64,000 nucleotides of DNA from Sphingomonas faeni (lineage in GTDB: Bacteria > Pseudomonadota > Alphaproteobacteria > Sphingomonadales > Sphingomonadaceae), in the NCBI RefSeq assembly GCF_003053745.1, contig NZ_QAYE01000009.1, forward strand, positions 1-64,000, written 5' to 3'. Positions 31,532 to 41,714 of this stretch are shown here, piece after piece. Within the stretch, counting starts at the first letter, position 1, and every line of letters starts with the position of its first letter. The notes beneath the pieces are model-generated. The model saw only the letters and a program-made list of their open reading frames with translations. It made no database searches and was not told where the DNA came from. Position numbers and translations under genes: made by a program.

Positions 31532-33276
31532 ACGAAGCCCCGAATCTGACAGGCGTTCCCGTGACCGATCCCGCCCCCGACGGGATCGACGAAGGCCGCC
31601 GCCTGATCCGTCTCGGCGACGACAAGGGGCTGTCGCTCGCCGATCGGCTGGCCGAGCGCTTCCACCGCCTGACGTGGCGCACCCCGCTCCACACGCTCCG
31701 CCTCAAGGGCCGCTACCCGCTGAAGCTGATCGCGGTCCCCGAGGATCCCATCCTCGGCGACATCCCGCGCGGCACGATGCTGCTGGAGGGCGTCCTCTCG
31801 TTCCGCGGCGAAGCGCGCGACATCGAGACGCTCGACCTTTCGAAGCCGCTGCCCAAACCGTTCGCCGAATACCTCCACAGTTTCGCGTGGCTACGCGACC
31901 TGTCGACCGTAGCGACCCGCGCGCGGGGCGCGCCGATCGCCGAGTACCTCATGGGCCTGTGGCTGACCGCGCATGCCGACACCCAAGGCGGCATCGCATG
32001 GCGCCCCGACATGTGGGGCCGCCGCATCCTCGCCTGGACCGCGCATGCGCCGCTGATCCTGTCGTCCTCCGACCAGATCTACCGTTCGAAGGTGCTCAAC
32101 GCGCTCGCCAAGGGCGCACTCCACCTCGATCGCAATGCTGACAAGGCCCCCGCCGGTGCCCCCCGCATCGCCGCTTGGTGCGGAGTCGTCGCGGCCGGGC
32201 TGCTCATCCCCGGCGGCGAGCCAAGGCAGGCGTTCGGCGAGGCTGGCCTACTCCGCGCGCTCGGCACCGGCCTGTTCGACGATGGCGGTTCGGTCTCGCG
32301 CAGCCCGGCGATGCTGCTCGATTCGATCCAGCTGCTAACCCTGCTCCAGGAAAGCTACGCGGCCCGGAGCGCCGTACTCCCCGAGACGGTCGCGGTCACG
32401 CTCTCTAGAATGGTCGCGGCCTTGCTCGGCGTAGCGCACGCCGACCGCGGCCTGTCGAGCTGGCAGGGTGGCGGTCCGGCCAGCGAAACGCAGGTCGCCG
32501 CAGTCATCGAAGCGAGCGGCGTCCGCACGCGTCCGCTCCGGCAGGCGCGCGACTGGGGCTATCAACGCCTCGCTGCCGGCACCGCAGTGCTGATCGTCGA
32601 TGCCGCCCCGCCGCCGATCGCGCGCCTCGTCGAAGGGGGCTGCGCCTCGACGCTCGCGTTCGAGTTCTCCGACGGCTCGGCGCGGATCGTCGTCAACTGC
32701 GGCGGCGCGCGCGCGGGCATCGCGCAGCTCCCGCCCGCGATGGTCGAGGGTTTGCGCTCGACCGCAGCCCATTCCACGCTGACGATCGCCGACAGCAACT
32801 CGACCGCGATCCTCGCCGACGGCACGCTCGGTCGCGGCGTCGCTGAGGTCGAGCTCAGCCGCCAGGAATCGGACGCCGCCAGCCGGATCGAGGCGAGCCA
32901 CGACGGCTATGTCCGCCGCTGGGGCTTCCTCCACCGCCGCCAGCTGATGCTCACTGGCGACGGCCGCGAACTCCGCGGCGAGGACGCGCTGTTGCCGCAA
33001 GGCCGCAAACGCCGTGCGGGGCTGTCGCTGTTCGCGATCCGCTTCCACCTCGGCGAAGGCGTCCAGGTCTCCCCCACGGCAGATGGCCTCGGCGCGATCC
33101 TCCGCCTCCCCGGTGGCCCCTTGTGGCAATTCCGCTGCCGCGGCGGCGCGCTCGTAGTCGAGGACAGCGTCTGGATCGACGCCGACGGCCGCCCGGTCGC
33201 GACGCAGCAACTGATGATCACGGGCGAAGCGGCAGCCGGCGGCGCGAGTGTGAGCTGGGCGCTGAAAAAGGCCTGA
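31528..33276 (+). CDS. heparinase II/III family protein
   Basis: 582 residues in the arrangement common next to rpe/rsmB in alphaproteobacteria: an alpha-toroid N-terminal half ([56 protein letters not shown]) and a C-terminal beta-sandwich heparinase II/III domain ([37 protein letters not shown]). The family includes polysaccharide lyases, but this chromosomal clade has no proven substrate and lacks an obvious signal peptide; an envelope-glycan role is a guess. GTG 31528 overlaps the rpe stop; GTG 31561 is the alternative. Confidence 0.85.
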   Translation: MNEAPNLTGVPVTDPAPDGIDEGRRLIRLGDDKGLSLADRLAERFHRLTWRTPLHTLRLKGRYPLKLIAVPEDPILGDIPRGTMLLEGVLSFRGEARDIETLDLSKPLPKPFAEYLHSFAWLRDLSTVATRARGAPIAEYLMGLWLTAHADTQGGIAWRPDMWGRRILAWTAHAPLILSSSDQIYRSKVLNALAKGALHLDRNADKAPAGAPRIAAWCGVVAAGLLIPGGEPRQAFGEAGLLRALGTGLFDDGGSVSRSPAMLLDSIQLLTLLQESYAARSAVLPETVAVTLSRMVAALLGVAHADRGLSSWQGGGPASETQVAAVIEASGVRTRPLRQARDWGYQRLAAGTAVLIVDAAPPPIARLVEGGCASTLAFEFSDGSARIVVNCGGARAGIAQLPPAMVEGLRSTAAHSTLTIADSNSTAILADGTLGRGVAEVELSRQESDAASRIEASHDGYVRRWGFLHRRQLMLTGDGRELRGEDALLPQGRKRRAGLSLFAIRFHLGEGVQVSPTADGLGAILRLPGGPLWQFRCRGGALVVEDSVWIDADGRPVATQQLMITGEAAAGGASVSWALKKA

Positions 33277-33328
33277 CCCAACGTCTGCCGGCGTGCACTT
33301 CGAAGGCCCACGCTAGCCAACCCACCTC

Positions 33329-33411
33329 CGTCATCCTGACGAAAGTCAGGACCCAGGATACCAAACGACCACCTTCGTGGCTCTGGATCCTGACTTTCGT
33401 CAGGATGACGG
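33329..33411. repeat. family B palindromic repeat (GTCATCCTGACGAAAGTCAGGA type)
   Basis: A near-perfect inverted repeat with 30-base arms (33329-33358 and 33381-33410), inner ends CCCAGGA / CTCTGGAT. It occupies the middle of the 232-base gap before purH, where nothing else is seen. Confidence 0.85.
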
Positions 33412-33508
33412 GAAATGGTGGACGGGGAGTCACCCGCACGCCCCCTGTTCCCCAGCGGCAACCAACGCTAAGGCACCGCCGCACGGCGACCCCCGACGAA
33501 AGACCCTC

Positions 33509-35071
33509 ATGACCAGCATCCCGATCAAGCGCGCGCTCCTGTCCGTTTCCGACAAGACCGGGATCGTCGATCTCGGCAAGGCGCTGGCCAGCCACGGCGT
33601 CGAACTCGTCTCGACCGGCGGCACCGCCACCGCGCTCCGCGCCGCCGGCTTGGACGTCCGCGACGTCAGCGAACTCACCGGCTTCCCCGAAATGATGGAC
33701 GGCCGCGTCAAGACGCTCCACCCGATGGTCCATGGCGGCCTGCTCGCGGTGCGCGACGACGCCGGCCATGCCGCCTCGATGGCCGAGCACAAGATCGGCG
33801 CGATCGACCTCGTCATCGTCAACCTCTACCCGTTTGAGGCCACCGTCGCGAAGGGCGCCGACCGCGACACCGTGATCGAGAACATCGACATCGGCGGCCC
33901 CAGCATGGTGCGCTCGGCCGCCAAGAACCACGCCTATGTCGCGATCGTCACCGACCCCGCCGACTACGCACTCGTCTCGGGCGGCACCACCACGCTCGAA
34001 GACCGCAAGAAACTCGCCGCGAAGGCCTTCGCCACCACCGCAGCCTATGACTCCGCCATCGCCACCTGGTTCGGCACAGTCGACCAGGCCGAGGAATTTC
34101 CCGCCACGCTACCGATCACGCTCAAGCGCGGCGACACCCTCCGCTACGGCGAGAACCCCCACCAGTCCGCCGCCTTCTACACCGCGACCGGTTTGGTCCG
34201 TGGCATCGGTCAGGCCCGCCAGCTCCAGGGCAAGGCACTTAGCTACAACAACCTCAACGACGCCGACGCCGCGCTCGAACTGATCGCCGAATTCCGCGAC
34301 GCCGCCCCCTCCGTAGTTGTCGTTAAACACGCCAACCCCTGCGGCGTCGCCACCGGCGCCACCCTCGCCGAAGCCTATGCCGCGGCGTTCGCCTGCGACA
34401 CGGTGTCGGCGTTCGGCGGGATCATCGCCGTCAACCGCACGCTCGACGCCGAGACCGCGCGCCAGATAACCGGCATCTTCACCGAAGTCGTCGTCGCCCC
34501 CGATGCCGACGAGGAAGCGATCGCGTTGTTCGCCGCCAAGAAGAACCTCCGCCTGCTGCTGACGGGCGAGCTCCCCGATCCCGCCCGCCCCGGCTTGACG
34601 GCGAAGTCGATCGCCGGCGGCTGGCTCGTCCAGGGCCGCGACAACGGTACGCCGGGCGAACTGACCGTCGTCACCAAGCGCCAGCCGACCGAGCAGGAGC
34701 TGATCGACTGCCGCTTCGCCTGGACCATCGCCAAGCACACCAAGTCCAACGCGATCGTCTACGCCAAGGACGGCAGCACCGCAGGAATCGGCGCCGGCCA
34801 GATGAACCGCCTCGAATCCGCGCGCATCGCCGCGTGGAAGGCGAAGGACGCGGCGGAGAAGGCCGGCTGGTCCACCCCGCGTACGATCGGCTCGGCGGTC
34901 GCTTCCGACGCGTTCTTCCCCTTCGCCGATGGCCTGCTCGCGGCAGTGGAGGCTGGCGCGACGGCGGTGATCCAGCCCGGCGGCTCGATCCGCGATGCCG
35001 ACGTGATTGCGGCGGCGGATGAAGCCGGCTTGGCGATGGTCTTCACCGGCATGCGTCACTTCCGGCACTGA
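33509..35071 (+). CDS. purH: bifunctional AICAR formyltransferase / IMP cyclohydrolase
   Basis: The last two steps of IMP synthesis. 520 residues. The N-terminal MGS-like cyclohydrolase domain has [43 protein letters not shown] and [16 protein letters not shown]. The C-terminal transformylase has [11 protein letters not shown], the [12 protein letters not shown] catalytic segment and [10 protein letters not shown]. The ATG at 33509 fits the family N-terminus; the open frame upstream only reads through the repeat. Confidence 0.97.
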   Translation: MTSIPIKRALLSVSDKTGIVDLGKALASHGVELVSTGGTATALRAAGLDVRDVSELTGFPEMMDGRVKTLHPMVHGGLLAVRDDAGHAASMAEHKIGAIDLVIVNLYPFEATVAKGADRDTVIENIDIGGPSMVRSAAKNHAYVAIVTDPADYALVSGGTTTLEDRKKLAAKAFATTAAYDSAIATWFGTVDQAEEFPATLPITLKRGDTLRYGENPHQSAAFYTATGLVRGIGQARQLQGKALSYNNLNDADAALELIAEFRDAAPSVVVVKHANPCGVATGATLAEAYAAAFACDTVSAFGGIIAVNRTLDAETARQITGIFTEVVVAPDADEEAIALFAAKKNLRLLLTGELPDPARPGLTAKSIAGGWLVQGRDNGTPGELTVVTKRQPTEQELIDCRFAWTIAKHTKSNAIVYAKDGSTAGIGAGQMNRLESARIAAWKAKDAAEKAGWSTPRTIGSAVASDAFFPFADGLLAAVEAGATAVIQPGGSIRDADVIAAADEAGLAMVFTGMRHFRH

Positions 35072-35097
35072 GTTCGAAGACCGCAACGCTTTAACCG

Positions 35098-35173
35098 TTT
35101 CCCCGCGAAAGCGGGGGCCAGGACCACAAACGGCATCGTTCGTAACCCTGGCCTCCCGCTTTCGCGGGAGAAC
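35098..35173. repeat. family B palindromic repeat
   Basis: Arms TTTCCCCGCGAAAGCGGGGGCCAGG and CCTGGCCTCCCGCTTTCGCGGGAGAA form an inverted repeat after purH. It lies upstream of, and separate from, the sigma-54 promoter of glnK. Confidence 0.75.
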
Positions 35174-35289
35174 AGCAGGTAGGGGCGACCTGCCTATTAA
35201 TCAGGCACCCGCACCGCGCTGCACAAGTTTTAACCCCAAAACCCCCGCTGCCCGCTTCCCGAGCACACCCCACCCCTCCACACCGCAAC

Positions 35290-35305
35290 TGGCACGCACA
35301 TTGCG
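35290..35305 (+). promoter_or_regulatory. sigma-54 (RpoN) promoter of glnK-amtB
   Basis: TGGCAC-N5-TTGC with exact -24/-12 spacing (35290-35295 and 35301-35304), 33 bases before the glnK ATG. It is the expected nitrogen-limitation (NtrC-activated) promoter for this operon; no clear NtrC site was identified upstream. Confidence 0.9.
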
Positions 35306-35337
35306 AGGCACCCCCCGTAACAAGGGGAAGGGGCGCG

Positions 35338-35676
35338 ATGAAACTCGTCATTGCCATCATCAAGCCGTTCAAGCTCGACGAGGTGCGCGAAGCGCTCACC
35401 ACGATCGGCGTGGCGGGCATGACGGTCACCGAGGTCAAGGGGTTCGGCCGTCAGAAGGGCCAGACCGAGATCTATCGGGGGGCCGAGTACAGCACCAACA
35501 TGGTGCCGAAGATCAAGATCGAGGTGGTCTGCGCCGCCAGCCTGTCCGACCGCGTGGTCGAGGCGATCCAGGCATCGGCGAACACCGGCGCGATCGGTGA
35601 CGGCAAGATCTTCGTGCTCGACGTCGGCCAGGCAGTGCGGATCCGCACCGGCGAAACCGACGATTCAGCGCTCTGA
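35338..35676 (+). CDS. glnK: PII nitrogen regulatory protein
   Basis: 112 residues, the typical PII length. Tyr51 in the T-loop (RGAEYSTNMVPK) is the uridylylation site, and the C-terminal signature GDGKIFVLDVGQAVRIRTGE is present. As GlnK it binds ATP/ADP and 2-oxoglutarate and plugs the AmtB channel when nitrogen is plentiful. It is transcribed from the sigma-54 promoter just upstream with a GGGGAAGGGG region as ribosome-binding site, and amtB follows 11 bp after. Confidence 0.96.
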   Translation: MKLVIAIIKPFKLDEVREALTTIGVAGMTVTEVKGFGRQKGQTEIYRGAEYSTNMVPKIKIEVVCAASLSDRVVEAIQASANTGAIGDGKIFVLDVGQAVRIRTGETDDSAL

Positions 35677-35687
35677 GGGGGGACGAG

Positions 35688-37052
35688 ATGAAGCATGATT
35701 TGAAGAAGGCCGCCATCGCGGCTCTAGGGTTCGGCGCGACGATGATCGCCGCCGCACCCGCCTGGGCACAGGCCGCAGCCGCACCGGTGGTCGCGCCCGT
35801 CGTCGCGACCGTGAACAAGGGCGACACCGCCTGGATGATGACCTCGACGATCCTCGTCCTGATGATGATCCTGCCGGGCCTTGCGCTGTTCTATGGCGGC
35901 CTTACGCGGTCGAAGAACATGTTGTCGACGATGACTCAGATAGGTGCCGTCGCGGCGCTGGCGATGCTGATCTGGGTGATGTGGGGCTACACGCTGGCGT
36001 TCGGTCCCGACGTGACCAACCCGCTGCTCAGCAACTTCATCGGCAGCTTCGACAAGGCGTTCCTGAAGGGCGTCACGCCCGCGTCACAGGCGGCGACCTT
36101 CACGGCCGGCGTCGAGATCCCCGAATATGTCTTCATCTGCTTCCAGATGACCTTCGCCGCGATCACCATCGCGCTGGTCCTGGGCTCGGTCGTCGAGCGC
36201 ATGAAGTTCTCGGCAGTGATGGTCTTCGGCCTGGTCTGGCTCACCATCGTCTACTTCCCCATCGCGCACATGGTGTGGGCATCAAGCGGCTATTTCTTCA
36301 AGGCAGGCGCACTCGATTTCGCCGGCGGTACCGTGGTCCACATCAACGCCGGCGTCTCGGCGCTGGTAGCAGCCCTGATCCTCGGCAAGCGTATCGGCTA
36401 CCCGAAGGAGCCAATGGCACCGCACTCGCTGGTGATGACCGGCATCGGCACCGGGCTGCTCTGGGTCGGCTGGTTCGGCTTCAACGCCGGCTCGGCACTC
36501 GAGGCGAACGGGTCTGCCGCGCTCGCGATGCTCAACACCTTCGTCGCCACCGCGTCCGCCGCGCTGTTCTGGATGCTTGCCGAGAAGCTCTCGGGTCACA
36601 AGGGTTCGGCACTGGGCTTCTGCTCGGGCATCGTCGCCGGCCTCGTCGCCGTAACGCCAGCCGCGGGCAACTCCGGCCCGTTCGGCGCCATCGTCCTCGG
36701 CGCGATCGCCTCGCTCGTCTGCTTCATGGCAGTGTCGAAGCTCAAACCGATGCTCGGCTACGACGACTCGCTCGACGCCTTCGGGATCCATGGCATCGGC
36801 GGCATGATCGGCGCGATCGGCACCGCGGTGGTCTACGCCCCGTCGCTCGGCGGGCCCGGCGCTGCGGACTATGCGATGGGCGCCAAGCTCTTCGTGCAGT
36901 TCCAGGCGGTGATCGTCACGATCATCTGGGCCACGGTCGGCACTACGATCGCGATCTACGTCGCCAAGGCCGTCACCGGTCTGCGGGTCTCGCCGGAAGT
37001 CGAGCACGAGGGTCTCGACATCGGCGAACACGGCGAGCGCGCTTACAACTAA
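35688..37052 (+). CDS. amtB: ammonium transporter
   Basis: 454 residues. A cleavable signal peptide (ends near AWAQA) precedes 11 membrane helices. Conserved Amt features are visible: ALFYGGLTRSKNMLS, the first pore histidine in GGTVVHINAG, WVGWFGFNAGSA, and the second in DAFGIHGIGG. It imports ammonium at low concentration under GlnK control. A strong terminator follows. Confidence 0.96.
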   Translation: MKHDLKKAAIAALGFGATMIAAAPAWAQAAAAPVVAPVVATVNKGDTAWMMTSTILVLMMILPGLALFYGGLTRSKNMLSTMTQIGAVAALAMLIWVMWGYTLAFGPDVTNPLLSNFIGSFDKAFLKGVTPASQAATFTAGVEIPEYVFICFQMTFAAITIALVLGSVVERMKFSAVMVFGLVWLTIVYFPIAHMVWASSGYFFKAGALDFAGGTVVHINAGVSALVAALILGKRIGYPKEPMAPHSLVMTGIGTGLLWVGWFGFNAGSALEANGSAALAMLNTFVATASAALFWMLAEKLSGHKGSALGFCSGIVAGLVAVTPAAGNSGPFGAIVLGAIASLVCFMAVSKLKPMLGYDDSLDAFGIHGIGGMIGAIGTAVVYAPSLGGPGAADYAMGAKLFVQFQAVIVTIIWATVGTTIAIYVAKAVTGLRVSPEVEHEGLDIGEHGERAYN

Positions 37053-37120
37053 TCGCCAACACGAATCGGTAGCGGGCCAGTCGAGCCCGCACCCACGACG
37101 TTCCTCCTGCGGACAACCTT

Positions 37121-37152
37121 AGCCCGGTGTGGAAACACACCGGGCCTTTTTT
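37121..37152 (+). terminator. Rho-independent terminator of glnK-amtB
   Basis: An 11-bp stem AGCCCGGTGTG / CACACCGGGC(C) with a GAAA loop followed by six T. Confidence 0.92.
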
Positions 37153-37200
37153 GTCCGTCGACCGAAGTGGTACTTCGATCGAGTTTAGAGGGGGGGGGGC

Positions 37201-38595
37201 CTAAACCACTTCGTACGGCACTGCGCCGCGGCGGTCGGGATCGACCCGAATCTCGCTGGCGGCCGGCGGAAACGCGCGCTGGTCGCAGTCGGTGCGCAGG
37301 CAGATGCGGCACGAAGACCCGATCGGCGTCGCGATGCCTCCGGTCCCCAGCGCATCGGCATAGATGAACTCTGACGCGTTCGCCTCCTCGCACCCCAGCG
37401 CCACGGCGTAGCGCCGGGCCGGTCGCGTGTACGTCTCGGATGGCTTCACCAGCCCCTTCGCCATTGAGACGTAGCGGATGCCGTCGGTCGTCTCGATCAA
37501 CTGCGTCAGGATCCGGTCGGGAATCGCCACCGCCTCGTGGACGATCCACAGAGGGCATGCCCCCCCGAACCGCGCGAACTGAAGGCGCGTGGCGGAGTGC
37601 CGCTTGGTGATGTTCCCGGCCATGTCGACCCGGCAGAAGAAGAACGGGATGCCCAACGCGCCCGGTCGCTGCAACGTCGAGAGCCGGTGGCAGGTCTGCT
37701 CGAAACTCGTCCCGAAGATCCGCCGCAACCGATCGATATCATGGCGGACACTGCGCGCCTCCGTCCGGAAGCGGGTATAGGGCATGACGATCGCCCCGGC
37801 CGCGTAGTTGGTCAGCCCCGCCGTCAGCAGTGCGCGCGCTGTCTCCGAAGCCATCTCCGACGCAGCGACGATCCCGCCGATAACGTCGCCGAACTCGTGC
37901 CGCGCAACCTGATGCGCGAGCGAGAACAGGGTAGTCTCCCCCGGCTGCGACCCATCGAGCTGCAGTGTCGCACCGTCGTAATCGCGAAGCGGTGCGGCAA
38001 GCGCACCCGAGATCGCGACCGACACGCCTCGCGCCGCCAGCCGAGCCTCCAGCGCCGCAACCCGGTCTGGCCCCAGCGTCTCGCCAATCTCCTCCGCCCG
38101 TCGATCGAGCGCATCGACATAATTGCCCGCCGCGTGAAACCAGTCGCGCACGTCTTCCCACGGCAGCAACCCCGGCGCCCCCGATCCCGCCACCAGCCGA
38201 TCGTCCAGCGCCCGCAACTGCTCCTGCGCGCGGCGATACGCATCGTGCATTGCGACGAGCCGCTGCGCCAACAATGGCTGGTGCTTCACCGCTCGCCGCA
38301 CTGCGGTCTCGTCGAGCGCGGGCGCCTCGACGCTCGTGTCCGAAACAGCCTCCAGCGTCGCGACCAGCAGCGCGGTATCGTCCGCCGCGTCGATGCTGCC
38401 CCAGTCAGCAGGAAACTCGCGCGCCAGCGTGATCAGCACGCCCTCCGTCACTGGCCGGTCGCCATTCTCGATCTGCGAGAGGTAGCTCACCGACAGGCCG
38501 ATCCGCGCGGCCATCGCCGCCTGGCTGATTCCAAGAACGCGGCGCAGGTCGCGCAGGCGGTGTCCGACGAAGAGGCGACGAGCGGGCAGGGTCAT
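37201..38595 (-). CDS. pccR: short-chain fatty acyl-CoA transcriptional regulator (PccR/ScfR family)
   Basis: 464 residues. An N-terminal XRE-type helix-turn-helix (about 12-65; [25 protein letters not shown]) is followed by a central IrrE/M78-like region with [10 protein letters not shown] and a C-terminal domain ending in the family cysteine pattern CRICLRTDC and RAFPP. Known members (PccR of Rhodobacter, PrpR/RamB of actinobacteria) sense acyl-CoA and control propionyl-CoA carboxylase and related genes through TTTGCAA(A) sites. Here the gene is divergent from pccB and such sites lie between them. The ATG at 38595 gives the usual N-terminus; the frame to 38658 would cross the operator. Confidence 0.92.
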   Translation of the reverse strand: MTLPARRLFVGHRLRDLRRVLGISQAAMAARIGLSVSYLSQIENGDRPVTEGVLITLAREFPADWGSIDAADDTALLVATLEAVSDTSVEAPALDETAVRRAVKHQPLLAQRLVAMHDAYRRAQEQLRALDDRLVAGSGAPGLLPWEDVRDWFHAAGNYVDALDRRAEEIGETLGPDRVAALEARLAARGVSVAISGALAAPLRDYDGATLQLDGSQPGETTLFSLAHQVARHEFGDVIGGIVAASEMASETARALLTAGLTNYAAGAIVMPYTRFRTEARSVRHDIDRLRRIFGTSFEQTCHRLSTLQRPGALGIPFFFCRVDMAGNITKRHSATRLQFARFGGACPLWIVHEAVAIPDRILTQLIETTDGIRYVSMAKGLVKPSETYTRPARRYAVALGCEEANASEFIYADALGTGGIATPIGSSCRICLRTDCDQRAFPPAASEIRVDPDRRGAVPYEVV

Positions 38596-38605
38596 CCCTT
38601 CGCCT

Positions 38606-38637
38606 AGTTTGCAAACATCTGTCGCACAAGTTTGCAA
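38606..38637. promoter_or_regulatory. tandem TTTGCAA(A) operator between pccR and pccB
   Basis: AGTTTGCAAAC (TTTGCAAA at 38608-38615) and AGTTTGCAAC (TTTGCAA at 38631-38637), a direct repeat with 23-bp period immediately upstream of the pccR start codon. The motif matches the recognised site of this regulator family, so autoregulation plus control of pccB is inferred. Confidence 0.8.
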
Positions 38638-38695
38638 CATTGCATTTGCGCATCGCATCCCGCTCTGTGAAGGCAGTCAGCAGGACGGAGAGACG

Positions 38696-40222
38696 ATGTC
38701 ATCCACGATCGAAGAGCTTGAACGCCGCCGCGAAGCCGCCAGAGTCGGCGGCGGCCTCAAGCGGATCGCAGCGCAGCACGCCAAGGGTAAGCTCACCGCA
38801 AGGGAGCGCCTTGACGTGCTGCTGGACGAGGGATCGTTCGAGGAGCTCGACATGTATGTCGAGCATAACTGCGTCGATTTCGGCATGCAGGACCAGGTGA
38901 TCCCCGGCGACGGGGTGGTCACCGGTTCGGGCACGATCAACGGACGCCTCGTGTTCGTCTTCAGCCAGGACTTCACGGTGTTCGGCGGGTCGCTCAGCGA
39001 ACGTCATGCGCAGAAGATCTGCAAGGTGATGGACAGCGCGATGAAGGTCGGCGCGCCGGTGATCGGTCTCAACGACAGCGGCGGCGCGCGCATACAGGAG
39101 GGCGTCGCCTCGCTCGGCGGCTATGCCGAGGTGTTCCAGCGCAACGTGCTGGCCAGCGGTGTCGTGCCACAGCTCTCGCTGATCATGGGCCCCTGCGCAG
39201 GCGGTGCGGTCTATTCCCCCGCGATGACCGACTTCATCTTCATGGTGAAGGATTCGAGCTATATGTTCGTCACCGGCCCCGACGTGGTCAAGACGGTGAC
39301 CAACGAGGTCGTGACGCAGGAAGCGCTCGGCGGCGCGGTGACTCACACGACCAAGACGTCGGTCGCCGACAACGCGTTCGAGAACGACATCGAGGCGTTG
39401 CTCGCCGCGCGCGATTTCTTCGACTTCCTGCCCGCGTCGAACCGTGACGGCGTGCCCGAGCGTCCTACCGCGGACGAATGGGACCGGATCGAGGAGAGCC
39501 TCGACACGCTGATCCCGGCGTCGGCGAACCAGCCCTACGACATGCACGAGCTGATCCGGAAGACCGTCGACGAAGGCGATTTCTTCGAGACGCAGCTGGC
39601 GCATGCGGCCAACATCATCACCGGTTTCGGCCGCATCGAAGGCCGTACGGTCGGCTTCGTCGCGAACCAGCCGATGGTCCTCGCCGGCGTGCTCGACATC
39701 AACAGCTCGAAGAAGGCGGCGCGGTTCGTGCGCTTTTGCGATGCGTTCGAGATCCCGATCGTGACCTTCGTCGACGTCCCCGGCTTCCTGCCCGGCACCG
39801 CCCAAGAGCATAACGGCATCATCAAGCACGGCGCGAAACTCCTGTTCGCCTATGCCGAGGCGACCGTGCCGAAGATCACCGTCATCACGCGCAAAGCTTA
39901 CGGCGGCGCGTACGACGTGATGGCGTCGAAGCACCTGCGCGGCGACCTCAACTATGCGTGGCCGACCGCCGAGATCGCGGTGATGGGCGCGAAGGGCGCG
40001 GTCGAGATCATCTTCCGCGGCAAGACGCCCGAGGAGATCGCCGAACGCACCGCGGAATACGAGGCGCGGTTCGCGAACCCGTTCGTCGCCGCGTCGAAGG
40101 GCTTCATCGACGAAGTGATCCAGCCCCACTCGACCCGACGCCGCATCGCGCTCGGCCTACGGAAACTTCGCGGCAAGGCGCTGGAGAATCCGTGGAAGAA
40201 GCATGATAACATCCCGTTGTGA
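38696..40222 (+). CDS. pccB: propionyl-CoA carboxylase beta subunit (carboxyltransferase)
   Basis: 508 residues. Transfers CO2 from carboxybiotin to propionyl-CoA, giving methylmalonyl-CoA. The N-terminal half has [37 protein letters not shown] and [17 protein letters not shown] (oxyanion glycines); the C-terminal half has [22 protein letters not shown] and the KHDNIPL tail typical of PccB. ATG 38696 follows a GGACGGAG ribosome-binding site. It leads the plus-strand gene run that ends with pccA, its partner subunit. Confidence 0.96.
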   Translation: MSSTIEELERRREAARVGGGLKRIAAQHAKGKLTARERLDVLLDEGSFEELDMYVEHNCVDFGMQDQVIPGDGVVTGSGTINGRLVFVFSQDFTVFGGSLSERHAQKICKVMDSAMKVGAPVIGLNDSGGARIQEGVASLGGYAEVFQRNVLASGVVPQLSLIMGPCAGGAVYSPAMTDFIFMVKDSSYMFVTGPDVVKTVTNEVVTQEALGGAVTHTTKTSVADNAFENDIEALLAARDFFDFLPASNRDGVPERPTADEWDRIEESLDTLIPASANQPYDMHELIRKTVDEGDFFETQLAHAANIITGFGRIEGRTVGFVANQPMVLAGVLDINSSKKAARFVRFCDAFEIPIVTFVDVPGFLPGTAQEHNGIIKHGAKLLFAYAEATVPKITVITRKAYGGAYDVMASKHLRGDLNYAWPTAEIAVMGAKGAVEIIFRGKTPEEIAERTAEYEARFANPFVAASKGFIDEVIQPHSTRRRIALGLRKLRGKALENPWKKHDNIPL

Positions 40223-40279
40223 GCGATGCTTGTTCGGTGATGATAAGCATATTAGCATGTCATGCAAAGGAGTCGTGAC

Positions 40280-40564
40280 ATGCAGACCGAACGCGTGACG
40301 TTTCTGACTACGCCCGATCACAAGGCCGCGCTCGATGCCTATGCCGCGAATAGTGGCATGTCGGTCGGCCGGGTCGTGCGCGAAGCCACGACGCGGTACA
40401 TCACTACACCGGCATCGCGGGACGAGGAGGCAGCGTTGGCGCTGCTGGCGCCGGAGATCGAAGCCGCGGTCGACGACATGAAGATGTCCATTCAGTCGAT
40501 GCGTGAGAATATCGCGCGCACCTGCGCTGTGGTGGATGCGGTGTTGGCGGGCGAAAGACCGTGA
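40280..40564 (+). CDS. small ribbon-helix-helix-like protein
   Basis: 94 residues; ATG 40280 has AAGGAG at 7 bases. The N-terminal 45 residues read strand (TERVTFLT), helix (PDHKAALDAYAANSG), turn (MSVG), helix (RVVREATTRYI), the plan of Arc/CopG-type DNA-binding proteins. The remainder is helical and acidic (EEAALALLAPEIEAAVDDMKMS). It may be a local regulator or anti-toxin-like protein. Overlapping AGCAT repeats at 40246-40260 just upstream could be its operator. The downstream gene overlaps its stop (GTGA). Function not known. Confidence 0.7.
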   Translation: MQTERVTFLTTPDHKAALDAYAANSGMSVGRVVREATTRYITTPASRDEEAALALLAPEIEAAVDDMKMSIQSMRENIARTCAVVDAVLAGERP

Positions 40565-40779
40565 GTGCGGGTGAGAAAGCATTCGGCGTTTTCAAGACGA
40601 TCCTGACGCTGAAGGATCAGCTTGACGGCCTCGATCGCGACGTCGCCCAGCTTGGCGGGCGACTTGCTGGTCTTGCCGGTGCGCATGGTGATCTCCGTGA
40701 TCGGGTTTCCCGGCTCGAGGGCATGATCGAGGGTGCGGCAATGGCCGCTGGTCGTCAGCAACGGAGGATCGAGGAATGA
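40561..40779 (+). CDS. small coiled-coil protein of unknown function
   Basis: 72 residues starting with GTG that overlaps the previous stop. Heptad-like pattern over most of its length (LDGLDRDVAQLGGRLAGL and LRDRVSRLEGMIEGAA), so probably an amphipathic coiled coil. No signal or membrane segment. It overlaps both neighbours by 4 bases, so it is surely co-translated with them. It could pair with the ribbon-helix-helix protein; no family recognised. Confidence 0.7.
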   Translation: MSAGEKAFGVFKTILTLKDQLDGLDRDVAQLGGRLAGLAGAHGDLRDRVSRLEGMIEGAAMAAGRQQRRIEE

Positions 40780-41282
40780 TCGCGCTTCTCCTGCTCCAGA
40801 CCGCCGCGGTATCCGCGCCTGCGCCCGCCTGGAAGCTCGCCGATCGCACCAATCCGGCGGGCGTGCGCAGCATCTCGGCGTCGGTCACAGGCAATGACGG
40901 TCTGTCGCGCTTCGTCGTAAAGTGCGACGTCGCGTCCGAGCCCATCGTGTCGATCCAGTTCATCCAGCCGCAGCCGCTCGGGCAGGGGCCGGACAAGGCG
41001 GTCGCGGTGCGCTTCGATGGCGGGCCGGCATTCAATTACAATTGGCAGTTCCCGGGGACTGGCACGTACATCACCGACCCCGAGGCGATCACGAAGCTGA
41101 CGACGTTCCTCGTCAAGTCGAAGACGGTGCGGGTTGAGACCACCAACGGCGCGAGCTTCGCGGTGCAGGCCAACTTCGTCGCGCCGACCAGCGATGTGAT
41201 GATCCGGCAGGTGCTGGGCGTGTGCGGATACACGCTTGGCGTGGTTCCAACACCACCGCCACCGCCGAAGGCGGCACAATGA
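40776..41282 (+). CDS. secreted protein of unknown function
   Basis: 168 residues with a short signal sequence (MIALLLLQTAAVSAPAPA). The mature part is beta-rich (RFVVKCDVASEPIVSIQFIQP, FNYNWQFPGTGTYITDP, KTVRVETTNGASFAVQANF) and ends in a Pro-rich tail. ATG overlaps the stop of the coiled-coil gene and its own stop overlaps the mce ATG. The family is unknown to me; sphingomonads often carry similar small periplasmic proteins within metabolic operons. Confidence 0.7.
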   Translation: MIALLLLQTAAVSAPAPAWKLADRTNPAGVRSISASVTGNDGLSRFVVKCDVASEPIVSIQFIQPQPLGQGPDKAVAVRFDGGPAFNYNWQFPGTGTYITDPEAITKLTTFLVKSKTVRVETTNGASFAVQANFVAPTSDVMIRQVLGVCGYTLGVVPTPPPPPKAAQ

Positions 41283-41704
41283 CGCTGGGCCGCCTCAACC
41301 ATGTCGGGGTCGCGACGCCGTCGATCGCGAAGTCGGTCGAGACGTATCGCCTGTTGCTCGGTGCGACCGCGATCGGCGAGCCGTTCGATCTGCCTGCGCA
41401 GGGCGTGAAGGTATGCTTCATCGATGCGCCGAACACGCAGATCGAGCTGATCGAGCCGTATGACGAGAGTTCGCCGATCGCCGGCTTCCTGCGCAAGAAC
41501 CCGGCCGGCGGGCAGCATCATGTCTGCTTCGAGGTGGCCGATATCCATGCGGCCGTCGCCGACCTGAATGCGAAGGGCGCGACTGTGCTGGGCGAGCCGC
41601 GGATCGGCGCGCATGGCACGCCGATCGTGTTCGTGCACCCGAAGGATTTCGGCGGCATGCTAATCGAATTGATGGAGACGCCGGGCGATACCGGCGCGCA
41701 CTAG
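41279..41704 (+). CDS. mce: methylmalonyl-CoA epimerase
   Basis: 141 residues of the vicinal-oxygen-chelate fold. GRLNHVGVATPSIAKSVETY at the N-terminus, the metal ligands His in NHVGVA, His in GGQHHVCFEV and Glu in GGMLIELME are visible. It converts (S)- to (R)-methylmalonyl-CoA between carboxylase and mutase. It is coupled to the gene before by an ATGA overlap. Confidence 0.95.
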   Translation: MTLGRLNHVGVATPSIAKSVETYRLLLGATAIGEPFDLPAQGVKVCFIDAPNTQIELIEPYDESSPIAGFLRKNPAGGQHHVCFEVADIHAAVADLNAKGATVLGEPRIGAHGTPIVFVHPKDFGGMLIELMETPGDTGAH

Positions 41705-41714
41705 GAGAGATCTG

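Noticed and set aside
37190..37200. Run of about ten G after the amtB terminator
   Set aside because: Probably a simple homopolymer tract; possibly a sequencing-length uncertainty. It lies just outside the pccR stop codon and no function is evident.
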